A DNA stretch of 58,000 nt from Adiantum capillus-veneris (GCA_014529385.2 CM043942.1:25672469-25730468), one strand, 5' to 3'. Positions 44,424-56,019 are shown, numbered from the stretch's first letter. Made by a program: numbers and translations. The notes: generated by a model from the letters alone, not told the origin.

Positions 44424-46088
44424 ATGTCTATGATGAGAGAGTTTCCAAGTTTCTATGGTCATGTAGGTGAGGATGTTGATGCATTCATTGAGAAGATGGA
44501 ATTTTCTTGTTTGATTGCAAATAAGGAAGATCCAATGATTATGCTCAAGATTTTCTTTTTTTGCTTAAAAGATGATGCAACGACATGGTATGATGAGTAT
44601 GAGTCTTGGTTGAAATCATCTCAATATTTGCCAGTCATGACTTACCATGAGGTCAATAAGGCTTTCCTTGAGAGGTTTAGGAAGGTAGAGGACCCAACAT
44701 ATGTATGGCACTCCATTGAAGAACTTAAGCAGGGTGATGGTCAAAGTGTAGATGCCTTTGTCAAGGAGTTCAATGCTTTGTGGAGAAGATGGTGTGTTTC
44801 TTTGGGAAGTGATGCTCCTCCTACTACGCTTAAAAATTGTATGTTTATGAAAAGTTTGAGAGCTGATTTGAAGTTAAAGGTTGAGCTTAAAAGGCCACTT
44901 ACATTTGATGATGCAGTAAAGGTTGCAAAGCATAAGGAATGGAAGCTAGAGAGAGTGAGGCAGCTTGGATTGCAAGAAGATGTGAAGCCAAATGTATCTT
45001 ATGTTTTAGACATAAATATGGACAATGTATGCAATGAAGACTTCCATGTTTCTCATTATCTTGAGCATGTGAAAGAAGAATGTCATATGCATAATGAGAT
45101 CAAGAAGAATGCTCAATGTATTCCATCTTTGTTGTTTAAGAGATTTGATGTCAACCTTCATGTCAAAGATGATGATTCCAGTAGGGTGGATGTAGACAAG
45201 AAGGCTACCATGGTCATGAAAGAGTCTCAAATGCAAGGAGATCATCATTTTGAATGTCCAAGTCACATGGCTTATGCTTCTCATATAGGTTACAATGAGG
45301 ATGAGTATGCTTCTGGTACGAATGTTATTGCTGTGAGTTCTTCTCTTGTAGATGAGGTAGTCAAGGATCACATGATGGAGGTCAAGGAAGTTAGCAATGA
45401 CAAAGAGGGTGATGTGTATGATGAGGTCTCTCGAGTATATGATTTGTGTGATTGTATGCAAAAGGGTGATGCAGCAACTAAGTATACTACTTTTGTTGTT
45501 GATGAGGATCCTATCAATGAGAAGCTTCATGGTGTGGGTGATCCTGCCTTAATTGATGAAGAGAATATTGAGGTTCTAGAAGATATGGAAAATGATGGAG
45601 GCTCTCTTGTTATGCCTCATGTGAATATGGTTGATGCTTCTTTGCTTGATCCTTATGCTGAGGATAGGAAGCTATGTGTAGAAGATGTCTTACCTATCAA
45701 GCATGGTATAGTTGAATTGGATGAATGGTTAATGAAGAGTGGGGAGAATGAAATGGATAGGCATGAGGATATAAAAATGGCTGAGTTAAAATTTGAAGAC
45801 TTTTTGGATGAGATGTTAAAGGCTTCCTTGCATGGTATAACGATGAAAGGGTGTTTCTATGTTGTATTTGTTGAGAGTACTTTATGCCTAAACATGATTT
45901 GGATTCTACATATGGTTTATGCTTTGATCTTGGGAGTGACACAATTGATATGGTTGGTATTTCTTCATGCATTCTTTGCTTATGTTGTACAGCCCTTTGA
46001 TCCGCGTGGACAATATGCTTATGCTACTGCTGAGCATGAATGCTCTAGCAGACTCAGGGGTTGGCAAACTATGTTGCGCGCATTTTGA
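44424..46088 (+). CDS. Gag protein of the gag-only element, the one complete open unit (about 554 aa)
   Basis: Open from ATG at 44424 to 46088. The frame is also open upstream to 44349, inside the LTR end, but 44424 is the first ATG after the primer site. Residues about 1-165 resemble a Ty3 gag capsid (AFIEKMEFSCL, DDATTWYDEYESWL, FLERFRKVEDP, GQSVDAFVKEFNALWRRWC). The rest is acidic, with no zinc knuckle and no catalytic domain. Residues ~476-522 are strongly hydrophobic (VVFVESTLCLNMIWILHMVY, ALILGVTQLIWLVFLHAFFA) and could span a membrane. No protease or RT follows. Five other copies in the array are broken. The role of the tail is unknown; Gag could be used with polymerase from a related element. 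Confidence 0.78.
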   Translation: MSMMREFPSFYGHVGEDVDAFIEKMEFSCLIANKEDPMIMLKIFFFCLKDDATTWYDEYESWLKSSQYLPVMTYHEVNKAFLERFRKVEDPTYVWHSIEELKQGDGQSVDAFVKEFNALWRRWCVSLGSDAPPTTLKNCMFMKSLRADLKLKVELKRPLTFDDAVKVAKHKEWKLERVRQLGLQEDVKPNVSYVLDINMDNVCNEDFHVSHYLEHVKEECHMHNEIKKNAQCIPSLLFKRFDVNLHVKDDDSSRVDVDKKATMVMKESQMQGDHHFECPSHMAYASHIGYNEDEYASGTNVIAVSSSLVDEVVKDHMMEVKEVSNDKEGDVYDEVSRVYDLCDCMQKGDAATKYTTFVVDEDPINEKLHGVGDPALIDEENIEVLEDMENDGGSLVMPHVNMVDASLLDPYAEDRKLCVEDVLPIKHGIVELDEWLMKSGENEMDRHEDIKMAELKFEDFLDEMLKASLHGITMKGCFYVVFVESTLCLNMIWILHMVYALILGVTQLIWLVFLHAFFAYVVQPFDPRGQYAYATAEHECSSRLRGWQTMLRAF

Positions 46089-46547
46089 GAACCCCGTTTT
46101 CGGTAAATTTGTACATACGGACATGAAGCTCGATGTCAAAAGTGTGTGAGGGATTTATTTTTGTGGGGTTTTTAGCTTGCTTTAGCAATCACATGTACAT
46201 GCACTGCAAGTCACTAGTCTAGTGACAACTGTCAAGCTGTTGTAAGTGCCCGTGAGTGAGTTTTTTGACGCGAGACCTGTATATAATTAAAACTCATGTA
46301 CAAAATTAAAAAGGTTCATCCAAACATCAGAAATTTGTAGGTTTTGGGTCGTTGTGGCTTCTTGATGCTTTTGGATGCAGTTTTTTGCCCCGACTAGCCT
46401 TCTCTACGCGTAGTCGTGCTGGGACAGCTTTCTGTTCGCGCCATTTTTGGTCAAGGCGGAGTATGGAATCAAATTTTGTCATCTTCAGAGTTCTCACCAT
46501 TCATTTTTCAAGCTTTCTCTCAAGCTTTAAAGTGACCCAATTGGAGT
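46089..46547 (+). other. 3' region of gag unit 5; no clear gene
   Basis: Conserved between all units. It includes CTAGTCTAGTGACAAC, a TATATAA motif near 46280, and a 72-codon ORF (46352-46570) that is retained in each copy but has no recognisable domain and runs into the LTR. Confidence 0.5.
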
Positions 46548-46943
46548 TGTGCTCATTAGGTTACGACTAGTTCTCTGCAGGGTTATGGCTATGGCAGCCT
46601 AGTGGCAAATTGTGTGTAGACAGATTCAGAGGGCATGTATCTATGAATTGTGGAATTGACGTTGAAGTTGTGGGTTTGTGATGTTCAATTTTGAAAGGAG
46701 AGGCTCTTGTCTTCATATGCATTGGTCAGCGTGTGTTGTAAATCCATGCTTTGGCAGGGTTTTGCTCCTATGTGACATAGTCTCTTGGGTGGGCGATGGC
46801 TAGTAAATTCCCAAGGGTCTACTCCTATTGGGCTTGTGTTGTTTCAAAGGTATTTTGCAAATATTTTGGTGTATTTTAGTTCTCTTTCAACGCTCTTATG
46901 TGACATCGCTATAGAGGTGTTTCAGTTTGCTTGTTTCCCAACA
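46548..46943 (+). mobile_element. Gag-only element LTR 5
   Basis: 396 bp, TGTGCTCATTAGG...CCCAACA, both the 3' LTR of unit 5 and the 5' LTR of unit 6. Confidence 0.88.
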
Positions 46944-47001
46944 GTGTTTTGGTGCCCGCCACCGAGGATCTTCTTCAAGTGACCTTCAATTGACAGATTT
47001 A

Positions 47002-48599
47002 ATGGCTATGATGACAGAGTTTCCAAGTTTCTATGGTCATGTAGGTGAGGATGCTTATGCATTCATTGAGAAGATGGAATTTTCTTGTTTGATTGCAAAT
47101 AAGGAAGATCCAATGATTATTCTCAAGATTTTCTTTTTTTGCTTAAAAGATGATGCAACGACATGGTATGATGAGTATGAGTCTTGGTTGAAATCGTCTC
47201 AATATTTTCCAGTCATGACTTACCATGAGGTCAATAAGGCTTTCCTTGAGAGGTTTAGGAAGGTAGAGGACCCAACATATGTATGGCACTCCATTGAAGA
47301 ACTTAAGCAGGGTGATGGTCAAAGTGTAGATGCCTTTGTCAAGGAGTTCAATGGTTTGTGGAGAAGATGGTGTGTTTCTTTGGGAAGTGATGCTCCTCCT
47401 AAAGGCCACTTACATTTGATGATGCAGTAAAGGTTGCAAAGCATAAGGAATGGAAGCTAGAGAGAGTGAGGCAGCTTGGATTCCAAGAAGATGTGAAGCC
47501 AAATGTATCTTATGTTTTAGACATAAATATGGACAATGTATGCAATGAAGACTTCCATGTTTCTCATTATCTTGAGCATGTGAAAGAAGAATGTCATATG
47601 CATAATGAGATCAAGAAGAATGCTCAATGTATTCCATCTTTGTTGTTTAAGAGATTTGATGTAAACCTTTATGTCAAAGATGATGATTCCAGTAGGGTGG
47701 ATGTAGACAAGAAGGCTACCATGGTCATGAAAGAGTCTCAAATGCAAGGAGATCATCATTTTGAATGTCCAAGTCACATGGCTTATGCTTCTCATATAGG
47801 TTACAATGAGGATGAGTATGCTTCTGGTACGAATGTTATTGCTGTGAGTTCTTCTCTTGTAGATGAGGTAGTCAAGGATCACATGATGGAGGTCAAGGAA
47901 GTTAGCAATGACAAAGAGGGTGATGTGTATGATGAGGTCTCTCGAGTATATGATTTGTGTGATTGTATGCAAAAGGGTGATGTAGCAACTAAGTATACTA
48001 CTTTTGTTGTTGATGAGGATCCTATCAATGAGAAGCTTCATGGTGTGGGTGATCCTGCCTTAATTGATGAAGAGAATATTGAGGTTCTAGAAGATATGGA
48101 AAATGATGGAGGCTCTCTTGTTATGCCTCATGTGAATATGGTTGATGCTTCTTTGCTTGATCCTTATGCTGAGGATAGGAAGCTATGTGTAGAAGATGTC
48201 TTACCTATCAAGCATGGTATAGTTGAATTGGATGAATGGTTAATGAAGAGTGGGGAGAATGAAATGGATAGGCATGAGGATATAAAAATGGCTGAGTTAA
48301 AAGTTGAAGACTTTTTGGATGAGATGTTAAAGGCTTCCTTGCATGGTATAACGATGAAAGGGTGTTTCTATGTTGTATTTGTTGAGAGTACTTTATGCCT
48401 AAACATGATTTGGATTCTACATATGGTTTATGCTTTGATCTTGGGAGTGACTCAATTGATATGGTTGGTATTTCTTCATGCATTCTTTGCTTATGTTGTA
48501 CAGCCCTTTGATCCGCGTGGACAATATGCTTATGCTACTGCTGAGCATGAATGCTCTAGCAGACTCGGGGGTTGGCAAACTATGTTGCGCGCATTTTGA
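47002..48599 (+). pseudogene. Gag unit 6, frameshifted by a small deletion
   Basis: ATG at 47002 (MAMMTEFPSFYG). Open until about 47398, where CCTCCT is joined to AAAGGCCACTTACA with loss of roughly 80 bp present in unit 5. The frame shifts, and the remainder is open in the other register (47466-48599). 48600-49058 is the 3' region. Confidence 0.88.
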
Positions 48600-49058
48600 G
48601 AACCCCGTTTTCGGTAAATTTGTACATACGGACATGAAGCTCGATGTCAAAAGTGTGTAAGGGATTTCTTTTTGAGGGGTTTTTAGCTTGCTTTAGCAAT
48701 CACATGTACATGCACTGCAAGTCACTAGTCTAGTGACAACTGTCAAGCTGCTGTAAGTGCCCGTGAGTGAGTTTTTTGACGTGAGACCTGTATATAATTA
48801 AGACTCATGTGAAAAATTAAAAACGTTCATCCAAACATCAGAAATTTGTAGGTTTTGGGTCGTTGTGGCTTCTTGATGCTTTTGGATGCAGTTTTTTGCC
48901 TCGACTAGCCTTCTCTACGCGTAGTCGTGCTAGGACAGCTTTCTGTTCGCGTCAATTTTTCTCAAGGCGGAGTATGGAATCAAATTTGGTCATCTTCAGA
49001 GTTCTTGCCAGTCATTTTTCAAGCTTTCTCTCAAGCTTTAAAGTGACCCAATTGGAGT

Positions 49059-49454
49059 TGTGCTCATCAGGTTACGACTAGTTCTCTACAGGGTTATGGC
49101 TATGGCAGCCTAGTGGCAAATTGTGTGTAGACAGATTCAGAGGGCATGTATCTATGAATTGTGGAATTGATGTTGAAGTTGTGTGTTTGTGATGTTCAAT
49201 TTTGAAAGGAGAGGCTCTTGTCTTCATATGCATTGGTCAGCGTGTGTTGTAAATCCATGCTTTGGCAGGGTTTTGCTCCTATGTGACATTGTCTCTTGGG
49301 TGGGCGATGGCTAGTAAATTCCCAAGGGTCTACTCCTATTGGGCTTGTGTTGTTTCAAAGGGATTTTGCAAAGATTTTGGTGTATTGTAGTTCTCCTTCA
49401 ACGCTCTTGGGTGACATCTCTATAGAGGTGTTTTAGTTTGCTTGTTTCCCAACA
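49059..49454 (+). mobile_element. Gag-only element LTR 6
   Basis: 396 bp, rightmost LTR. It ends CCCAACA, followed by ACGT that also precedes LTR1, then Tat coding sequence. Confidence 0.9.
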
Positions 49455-50036
49455 ACGTCTCAACACGAGATCAGCCCCTTTCATGTATAAGACATCACCA
49501 ATCAATTTGTACCTGTATGCTCTACGCACAAAGCCATACTTCTTAGACTTATGAATCTCCTTTGGAATGATTCCTGTTAGCAAAAACTCCTCTTCTTGAG
49601 CCAAACTTTCCCGGCCATGATAAAGAGGTAAAGTGGTCCTCAACACAAATAGCTCCCCAATCATTCCTTGAGCTGCTTCATGTGCCTCTCCATTTAGAGC
49701 ACGTTTAATGTGTCTGATGATCCATGCTTCGAACGTTTTTAACAAGCCTTTAATTTTGAAGCATATTTCCTTCAATGAGGTGTTCTTGCTCTTCCACACA
49801 CCCAGCACTTGCTTCACCACTAACAAGGCATCACCTTTTATGCTCAACCTTCGAACCCCATGCTTCAAACAAATGTGTAATCCGGCTTCCAGAGTAGGAT
49901 ATTCAGCCTCATTGGTACTATGATCATTCAATTGGAACCCTCTCTTGCATACTAGCTTCCCCTTTGGATCATAAAGTGCTATACCCCCTAAAGCTGCATC
50001 ATGGCTCTTTCTGTATGAACCATCAAAGAACAACAC
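49455..50036 (-). pseudogene. Tat archaeal-like RNase H domain
   Basis: The minus strand reads FFDGSYRKSHDAALGGIAL, NEAEYPTLEAGL and SIKGDALLVVKQVLG, the three acidic sites of an archaeal-type RNase H. A linker toward the integrase zinc region follows. A second RNase H of this type after the normal one is characteristic of the Tat lineage. The gene is interrupted at 49455 by the gag-only array and continues at 30057. A stop separates it from the upstream domain near 50037-50051. Confidence 0.9.
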
Positions 50037-50051
50037 ATGTGCATTGCTGAT

Positions 50052-51075
50052 CTATGGCACTTCTTCAACTACCTTTTTCACCACCTCTTCCTTAACAATA
50101 AGGGGATTCTTCTTGTAGGTCAACAAATCATCTAGGGTAGCCCTTGTACTATCTTCCACTAGAAAAGAGAACTCAAACTCTTGCATCTCAATTACCCATT
50201 TCTTCACCACATTTGACATGTTAGTACCATTAATTAACTGTGGAAAAAAGGCATAACTCGTCAAGAAAACAAAAGGCCGTGGTAGCAAGTAATGATGAAA
50301 TCGTCGACAAGCAAATATTACACTGGCCATCACTAGCTCTACTTCCGAGAACTTTCTCTCCGCTACCAACTTCACTCGGCTTGCACAATACACTGGCCTC
50401 ATATAATGGCTGCCCTTCCCCTTTTGCAATAGCACGGCTCCAATGGCATCATCCTCTACTGATGGATTTACATAAAACACTTTCTCCCAATCAGGAGTCT
50501 ACATGGCTGACAACCCCTCTAACACCTCTTGAAACACTTCTTCACACTTTTCATCCCATTGCAATGGATCATGCTTTTCCACTTGCTGTAATGGATAAAG
50601 AAGCTACGAAGACAATGGAATAAACCGTGCCATGTACTTCACTTTGTGTATAAAAGTTGTCAATTTCTTCGTACTCGTAGGTGATGGAAGAAGAATAATA
50701 GACTTAACCTTATCTGGATCAGCCTCAATGCCATTTTCTGACACCATATGGCCCAATAACTTCACCCTTGGCTGTGCTAGATGACATTTCTTTGGATTTA
50801 GTTGTCCTCCACATTCATCATATCAAGCCAATACCATCTGTAGCTTCTCATGGTGTTCAGCCCTACTGCTATAAACACAGAAGTCATCCATAAAAGCTTT
50901 AACACAACTACCAATGAATGGTTCCAACACCCAATTTGCTCTCTCTTGATAGAAGGAAGGTCCATTTGACAACCCAAATGGCAATACTGTGTAGCAATAG
51001 CAGCCCCATGGAGTAATAAAAGTGGTCTTTGTGCAGTCTTTAAGAGAAATCTTCAATTGAAAATAGCCTGAAAAA
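50052..51075 (-). pseudogene. Tat reverse transcriptase (3' part) and first RNase H
   Basis: From right to left on the minus strand: SGYFQLKISLKD, FITPWGCYCYTVLPFGLSNG, the catalytic AFMDDFCVYSS and the RT thumb. Then come several stops (50823, and others near 50485-50620) and RNase H (NPSVEDDAIGAVLLQKG, RKFSEVELVMASVIF). RT sequence before SGYFQL is missing: at about 51076 it meets an oppositely oriented Ty3 fragment. Dead copy. Confidence 0.87.
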
Positions 51076-51079
51076 CAAG

Positions 51080-52917
51080 GCTAAGTGCGTAGGCATTTGC
51101 AAAAATGTTTTTGTGGAGGCCTTTGGCATTAAGAAGGCAGTGGATTTCTATGTTATGTCTACCAAAGGAAATGGTTACCCATTTATCCTAGGAAGACCAT
51201 GGCTAATGAAAATGCAAGATTTCCAGGATTGAGAGAGAGGAAAATTAATTTGCAGGAGTGACAATCATAAGAAGGTTGTCTTTGACATGAAGGAGCAACG
51301 CCAAGAGAAGCTCCATGAAGAATCATCTCAAAGTGAGACAGAAGAAGAATGGACCGATAACACTTCAGAAGAAGAAAGTAGTGGTAGGATTACTGAATAG
51401 GAGTCTTCCATTGAAGTCATGGGGGTAAGGTTTAATCCAACCAACCAGGAGACCTCTTGTCAAGGTTTGGAAGAGGTAGGTACTCAAGAGAACCAAAATG
51501 TGGAAGATGAAGGAATGTTAGAAGGTATATTGTCTACAACACTTACAAAGGATGAAAGAGAGGAGTTCAAAGGTGTGTTAAGGAAATTTACTAGGCTTTT
51601 TGCTAAAGACTACACCGATGTGCGTGGAGTAGATGTTGTTAAACACAAGATTGAGTTGAAGGCAGAATTCACACCTAAGGCTCAGAAGCTACGAAGGCTA
51701 GGAGTCATCAAGGAGCAAGCTTTACTCAAGGAGGTGAGAAAGCTTCTAGCAGTAGGTTTCATTCATCTAGTGGAGAATTCAAACTAGGTCTTTCGCGTTG
51801 TTGTCACTCCTAAGAAAAATGGCAAGTGGAGGGTGTGTGTGGATTACCGTCCACTCAATGAGGCAAAAAAAAGAGATCACTTCCCCCTCCCATTTCAGGA
51901 GGAGATACTAAATGAGGTACCTAGTCACGATAAGTACACTGTGTGCGATGGATACTTGGGTTACTTTCAAATAGGTACCGCATTCGAGGTTCAGTTAAGA
52001 ACAACCTTCATCAGTCCTTGGGGTTGTTATGCTTTTAGAGTCATGCCATTTGGCCTGAAAAATGCTCCTGTAACTTTCCAACGTTTCATGAACATGGTGT
52101 TTCAAGCATTCTTTGGAAAGTCAATTAGGGTTTTATTGATGATTTCTGTATTTATAGCTCAAAATCATTGCATCTACAAAAGGTAGAAGAAGGTCTAAAA
52201 AAACTTTACGACATGGGAGGTCATCTCAATCCCGACAAATGTTACATAGGTGAGGATGAAGTGATGTGATCTTTCTCGGTCACAAGGTTTCCTATAAAGG
52301 CATTGAGGTGGATCCTTCAAAGGCAAAGGCTCTTATTGAGCTCCCATGACCCAAGAATCTCAAAGAGGTCATCTCATTCATTCAAAAGGTGAAGTATATG
52401 TCACTCTTTATTCACTTAGCTTCGGAGCTTCACCCTTTGCAAAAGTTGACACAACAAGTAGAATTTGCATGGTCTGATGAGCTTGAAGAGTACTTTTGGA
52501 ACATTATATTCATTATGTCAAAGCTACCAACACTCATGCCTCCTTGTTCGGAGTACACATTCTTTGTTAGCTCTAGTGTTGAGAAAGAAATAATTGGTGC
52601 TGTTTTGCTACAACAAGATCCCCATAGTACCAGGATGTGACCCACCTACTTTGCTAGTAGGGTCATGAATGCTTTGGAGAGAGGCTACATGGAGTCAAAA
52701 CTCATGATGCTTTCTCTCATGTTTGCGGTGAGAAAGTTTAGATCCTACTTGCTACCAAAACCTTTTGTAATCCTCACTGTGCAGAAAATTTGTTTCCTAT
52801 GGTGTCATCTCAAATGAATCTTAGTACTAGGATCTCAAAGTGGATTATGGAGTTGCAAGAGGTCCAATACTCTTTCAAGGTAGAATATAGTGTGCGTGCA
52901 CAATTGGCAGGGTACCT
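51080..52917 (+). pseudogene. Ty3 (Athila/Tat-type) relic: protease end, RT, RNase H
   Basis: Plus strand. The protease C-terminus (YPFILGRPWLMKMQDF, about 51175-51225) is followed by an acidic spacer and RT (VCVDYRPLNEAKKRDHFPLPF, FRVMPFGLKNAP). A frameshift near 52130 puts the catalytic FIDDFCIYSS in another frame. A further frameshift near 52265 precedes IFLGHKVSYKGIEVDPSKA. RNase H follows (SSSVEKEIIGAVLLQQD). Stops occur at 51785, 52346 and 52638. Unlike the Tat copies, there is no extra ORF between protease and RT, so it is a different subfamily. It is cut at 52917 by a copia fragment. Confidence 0.85.
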
Positions 52918-53912
52918 TCGCCGACAATATCACAAGCTTCATCATCTCCCAAGTATACATACCCAGAATTACCTTTGGTGTAGTCTTGGATATGTTGCTT
53001 GTGTGGTGTCGCATGGAATGAAGCCCCGGAATCTACTATCCAGGAATTAGACACATTGTCTAATGAGAGAATTAGAGCATCTTGCTCTACTTTACCTGCC
53101 ACATTGGCCTCCGATGTTGGCTTGTTGTCTTGAGACTCTGTCTCCTTCTTCTTCTTGGACCAGCAATCCTTCTTGATGTGGCCCTTCTTGCCGCAGTTCC
53201 AACATTCAAGAACTGACTTTGTGCATGACTTGCTCCGCCTTGAGCGATCACGACCCTTTTGGTTTTTGAACCTCTCCTTAAGCCTTCCTCTTGTTTCCAC
53301 TGATAGTGTAGCACTTGATGATTCTCGTGTGCTTCTCCTTCGCGTTTCCTCGCTTAGGAGAACACCCACAACATCATCAAACTTAAGAGTATTTGTGCCA
53401 GAGATAGAATTACTTACAGCCATCACAAGGCTGTCCCAACTATCCGGTAGAGATGATAGTATAAGGAGAGCTCGCACTTAATCATCGAAATTGATTTTCA
53501 CTGATCGAAGTTGACTTATGTTTGTGTTAAAGTCATTTAGGTGTTCTGCAACTGAACCATTCTCTGCCATCTTTAGATTGAACAAGCGCTTCATAAGAAA
53601 TACCTTATTGGATGCCGATGGTTTCTCGTAGAAATCGTCAAGTGACTTCATCAAGTCCTCCGTGGTCTTCATCTCGGAAACATTGAAGGCCACCGTTGAC
53701 GCCAAGCTTAACCGGATTGTTCCCAGTGCCTTTCGATCAAGGACAATCCATGCTTCATCTGCCATTGTTGCGGGCTTCTTCGCAAGACCGCCTAGTGGCA
53801 AATAGAGGTCCTTCTGGAAGAGATAGTCTTCAATCTGCATCTTCCAAAGTTGGTAGTTTTTTCCGTTGAACTTCTCAATCTTGAGCTTCCCTTCCTCTGC
53901 CATAACTCCCAC
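52918..53912 (-). pseudogene. Second copy of the intact copia family: truncated gag to protease
   Basis: ATG at 53912. Closely matches 34440-35436 of the full element. A stop TAA at 53478-53480 replaces a GAA codon. It includes the knuckle CWNCGKKGHIKKDC and DSGASFHATP. The copy is cut at 52918, just after the protease region, so most of pol is absent. Confidence 0.92.
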
Positions 53913-53976
53913 TCAATTCAAGGAATCCTTTCCTTGAGATAATTTAGCTACGAGAAAACCTTGCTCTGATACCAAT

Positions 53977-54743
53977 TGTTAGGAAATAAGACGTAGATAA
54001 ATAGATAATTGAGTAGATTACTTAATGGAGAGAGACATATTTATATACACGAGATTATAGAGTAGAGAGTGGTTCACCCAATGTGGGCTAGGTCCACGGG
54101 AAAGCAGCCACTCAATGGCTTTAGTACTTCAAAACAAGAAGTAGTTTACAAAGGGATTATACCCTTAATGGAGCTCCCGCCTTGCTTCACTCTCACCACC
54201 TCACACTCACCTTGTTGCATCAACTTCACACTATGAAATGTGTGTAGAAATGGCCTCCTTTTATAGGCCAAAAGGGCTGCCCTCTCTTATGAGAGACAGC
54301 CATGTGTAGCCGCCCTTGTGCGAATAAGTCCAAATCGGACCCTCCAATCCGCCCATGTGTGGCCGCCCTTGAGAAGACAAGTCCACTTTTGAATTCGGCC
54401 ATCGGCCATTGAATTTGGCCACCGGCCACCGGCCATTGACTTGCGACCACCGGCCACCGACCATTGACTTCCGACCACCGGCCATCGGCCATTGACTACC
54501 GGCCACCGACCAACCGACCGGTTGTTTTCCGACCACTTTCCGGCCGCCGTCCGGCCATAATATTCCGACGAAAAAGAATATTCAGGCCTTTAAAGTTGCC
54601 CCTGATTCTTGTCCGTGAAAATTTTGGTTTCCGGTGAGTGATTTTCCTTCATGCACGATGGCTTCTCCTCATAATGGGGGCCTTACAAATGTGCACTTTT
54701 ACCACAGAAAATTACAAGGGTAAATCAGGCTCCATACTTAACA
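53977..54743 (-). mobile_element. 5' LTR of the truncated copia copy (767 bp)
   Basis: TGTTAGG...CTTAACA, with perfect TG...CA ends. The GA tract and the adjoining GTACACACGATATACG segment of the other copies are missing. Primer site TGGTATCAGAGCAA just inside, at 53961-53974. Confidence 0.9.
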
Positions 54744-54810
54744 GCACCACCTAGCTTTGAGCGGCTAGGACGCAAAACCACGATGATATGAACACCGCAA
54801 ACCTACACAC

Positions 54811-54915
<105 letters not shown>

Positions 54916-55832
54916 CAAATGATGAAAACCCTCGGGGGTGTGAGGGTGAATTATTTTTGCAATATTTACAAAGTGGCATGCAGTGGTGGTAGAGGGGTAG
55001 GGAGAGGAGGTGGTGCAACCTACTTGGTGCATTCTCTAAGACGACTCAATGATTGTGAATACTTACTACCAAGAGCGTGCATACGTGTGTGTGCATCGAC
55101 CATTGGAGTCAAGAGATGGATGTGGTTCACTTCGCATGGTGCAATTCCCAAGGAAAACCCAACATACATGCCCCCCTTCCCGTGATGGTGATAGTGTCAA
55201 TCCCTCCCACTACACTCTACCAAATGCTTGGCTTCTCATGAATTGCCCCCCTCGATAGTGACCTCTCAGTGCCAATTTATAGGTGTTGGCTGCTTGGATT
55301 ATGGTAATCCAAGTGTGGTTAGGGTAAGCTTAATCGGGGAGACAAAGCAAGTGGTGGGCCCGGTGTGGTTGACCCTTGCTTTGTTTTGGGAGGTTATTAA
55401 GAGATGGGAATCTCTAGGTGGGCCTTTGTGACCATCACCTAGAGAGAGGATATTTACAAAAAAATGGAAATTTACAATGGCTCGGGTAAAAACTGAAGAT
55501 AACGATGAAAATAACCTATAAATTACGTTGATGGCGTCATGGTTGCGTGTTGCCGGCGAATGGTGTGCTACCGGTGCGTCGATGTCGAGCGTACTTATTT
55601 TCGGAGTCGGCCGGGGCATGCCTCCGGCGCATTTTCTCTTTTTGTTATTGACGGCGCGTGCTTTGGATCCTTCTTCTTTATTCGTCGATGTCGTAGTCAT
55701 TTTTTCCTTTGTTGTATTTGTGGTGGGGTGCGTATATGCGTGTGTGTGTGTGTGTATTCGTGCATGAGGGCGGCTGTGTGTGTTTTGTATAGGTATGTGT
55801 GTGCGCAAAAACGTGCGTGGGAAGGGGCTTTA

Positions 55833-55946
<114 letters not shown>

Positions 55947-56019
55947 ATTTTTTTATATATGTTTTTTCTTAATGATTGACGGCCGGCGGTCTGTCAAATA
56001 CGCAGGGAGGATGGGAGGG

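Larger units (their letters stand above)
30062..49454 (+). mobile_element. Array of gag-only LTR elements (TR-GAG-like), six shared LTRs, inserted in Tat pol
   Basis: Plus-strand order is LTR1, gag unit 1 (split by a copia), gag unit 2 (its LTR deleted), LTR2, gag unit 3, LTR3, a piece of Tat, a partial gag, LTR4, gag unit 5 (open), LTR5, gag unit 6, LTR6. LTRs are 396-397 bp with ends TGT...ACA. ACGT precedes LTR1 (30058-30061) and follows LTR6 (49455-49458). No protease, RT, RNase H or integrase occurs in any unit, so mobility would depend on another element. The structure matches the TR-GAG class (LTR, gag, LTR), here in tandem. Confidence 0.85.

Noticed and set aside
45006-45530. 174-codon minus-strand ORF, repeated in several gag units
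   Set aside because: It is antisense to an open Gag frame and its repetition follows from the DNA repeat; no domain is visible.
46352-46570. 72-codon ORF before each gag-only LTR as a separate gene
   Set aside because: Retained in all copies but it runs into the LTR and has no domain; its persistence is explained by recent duplication.
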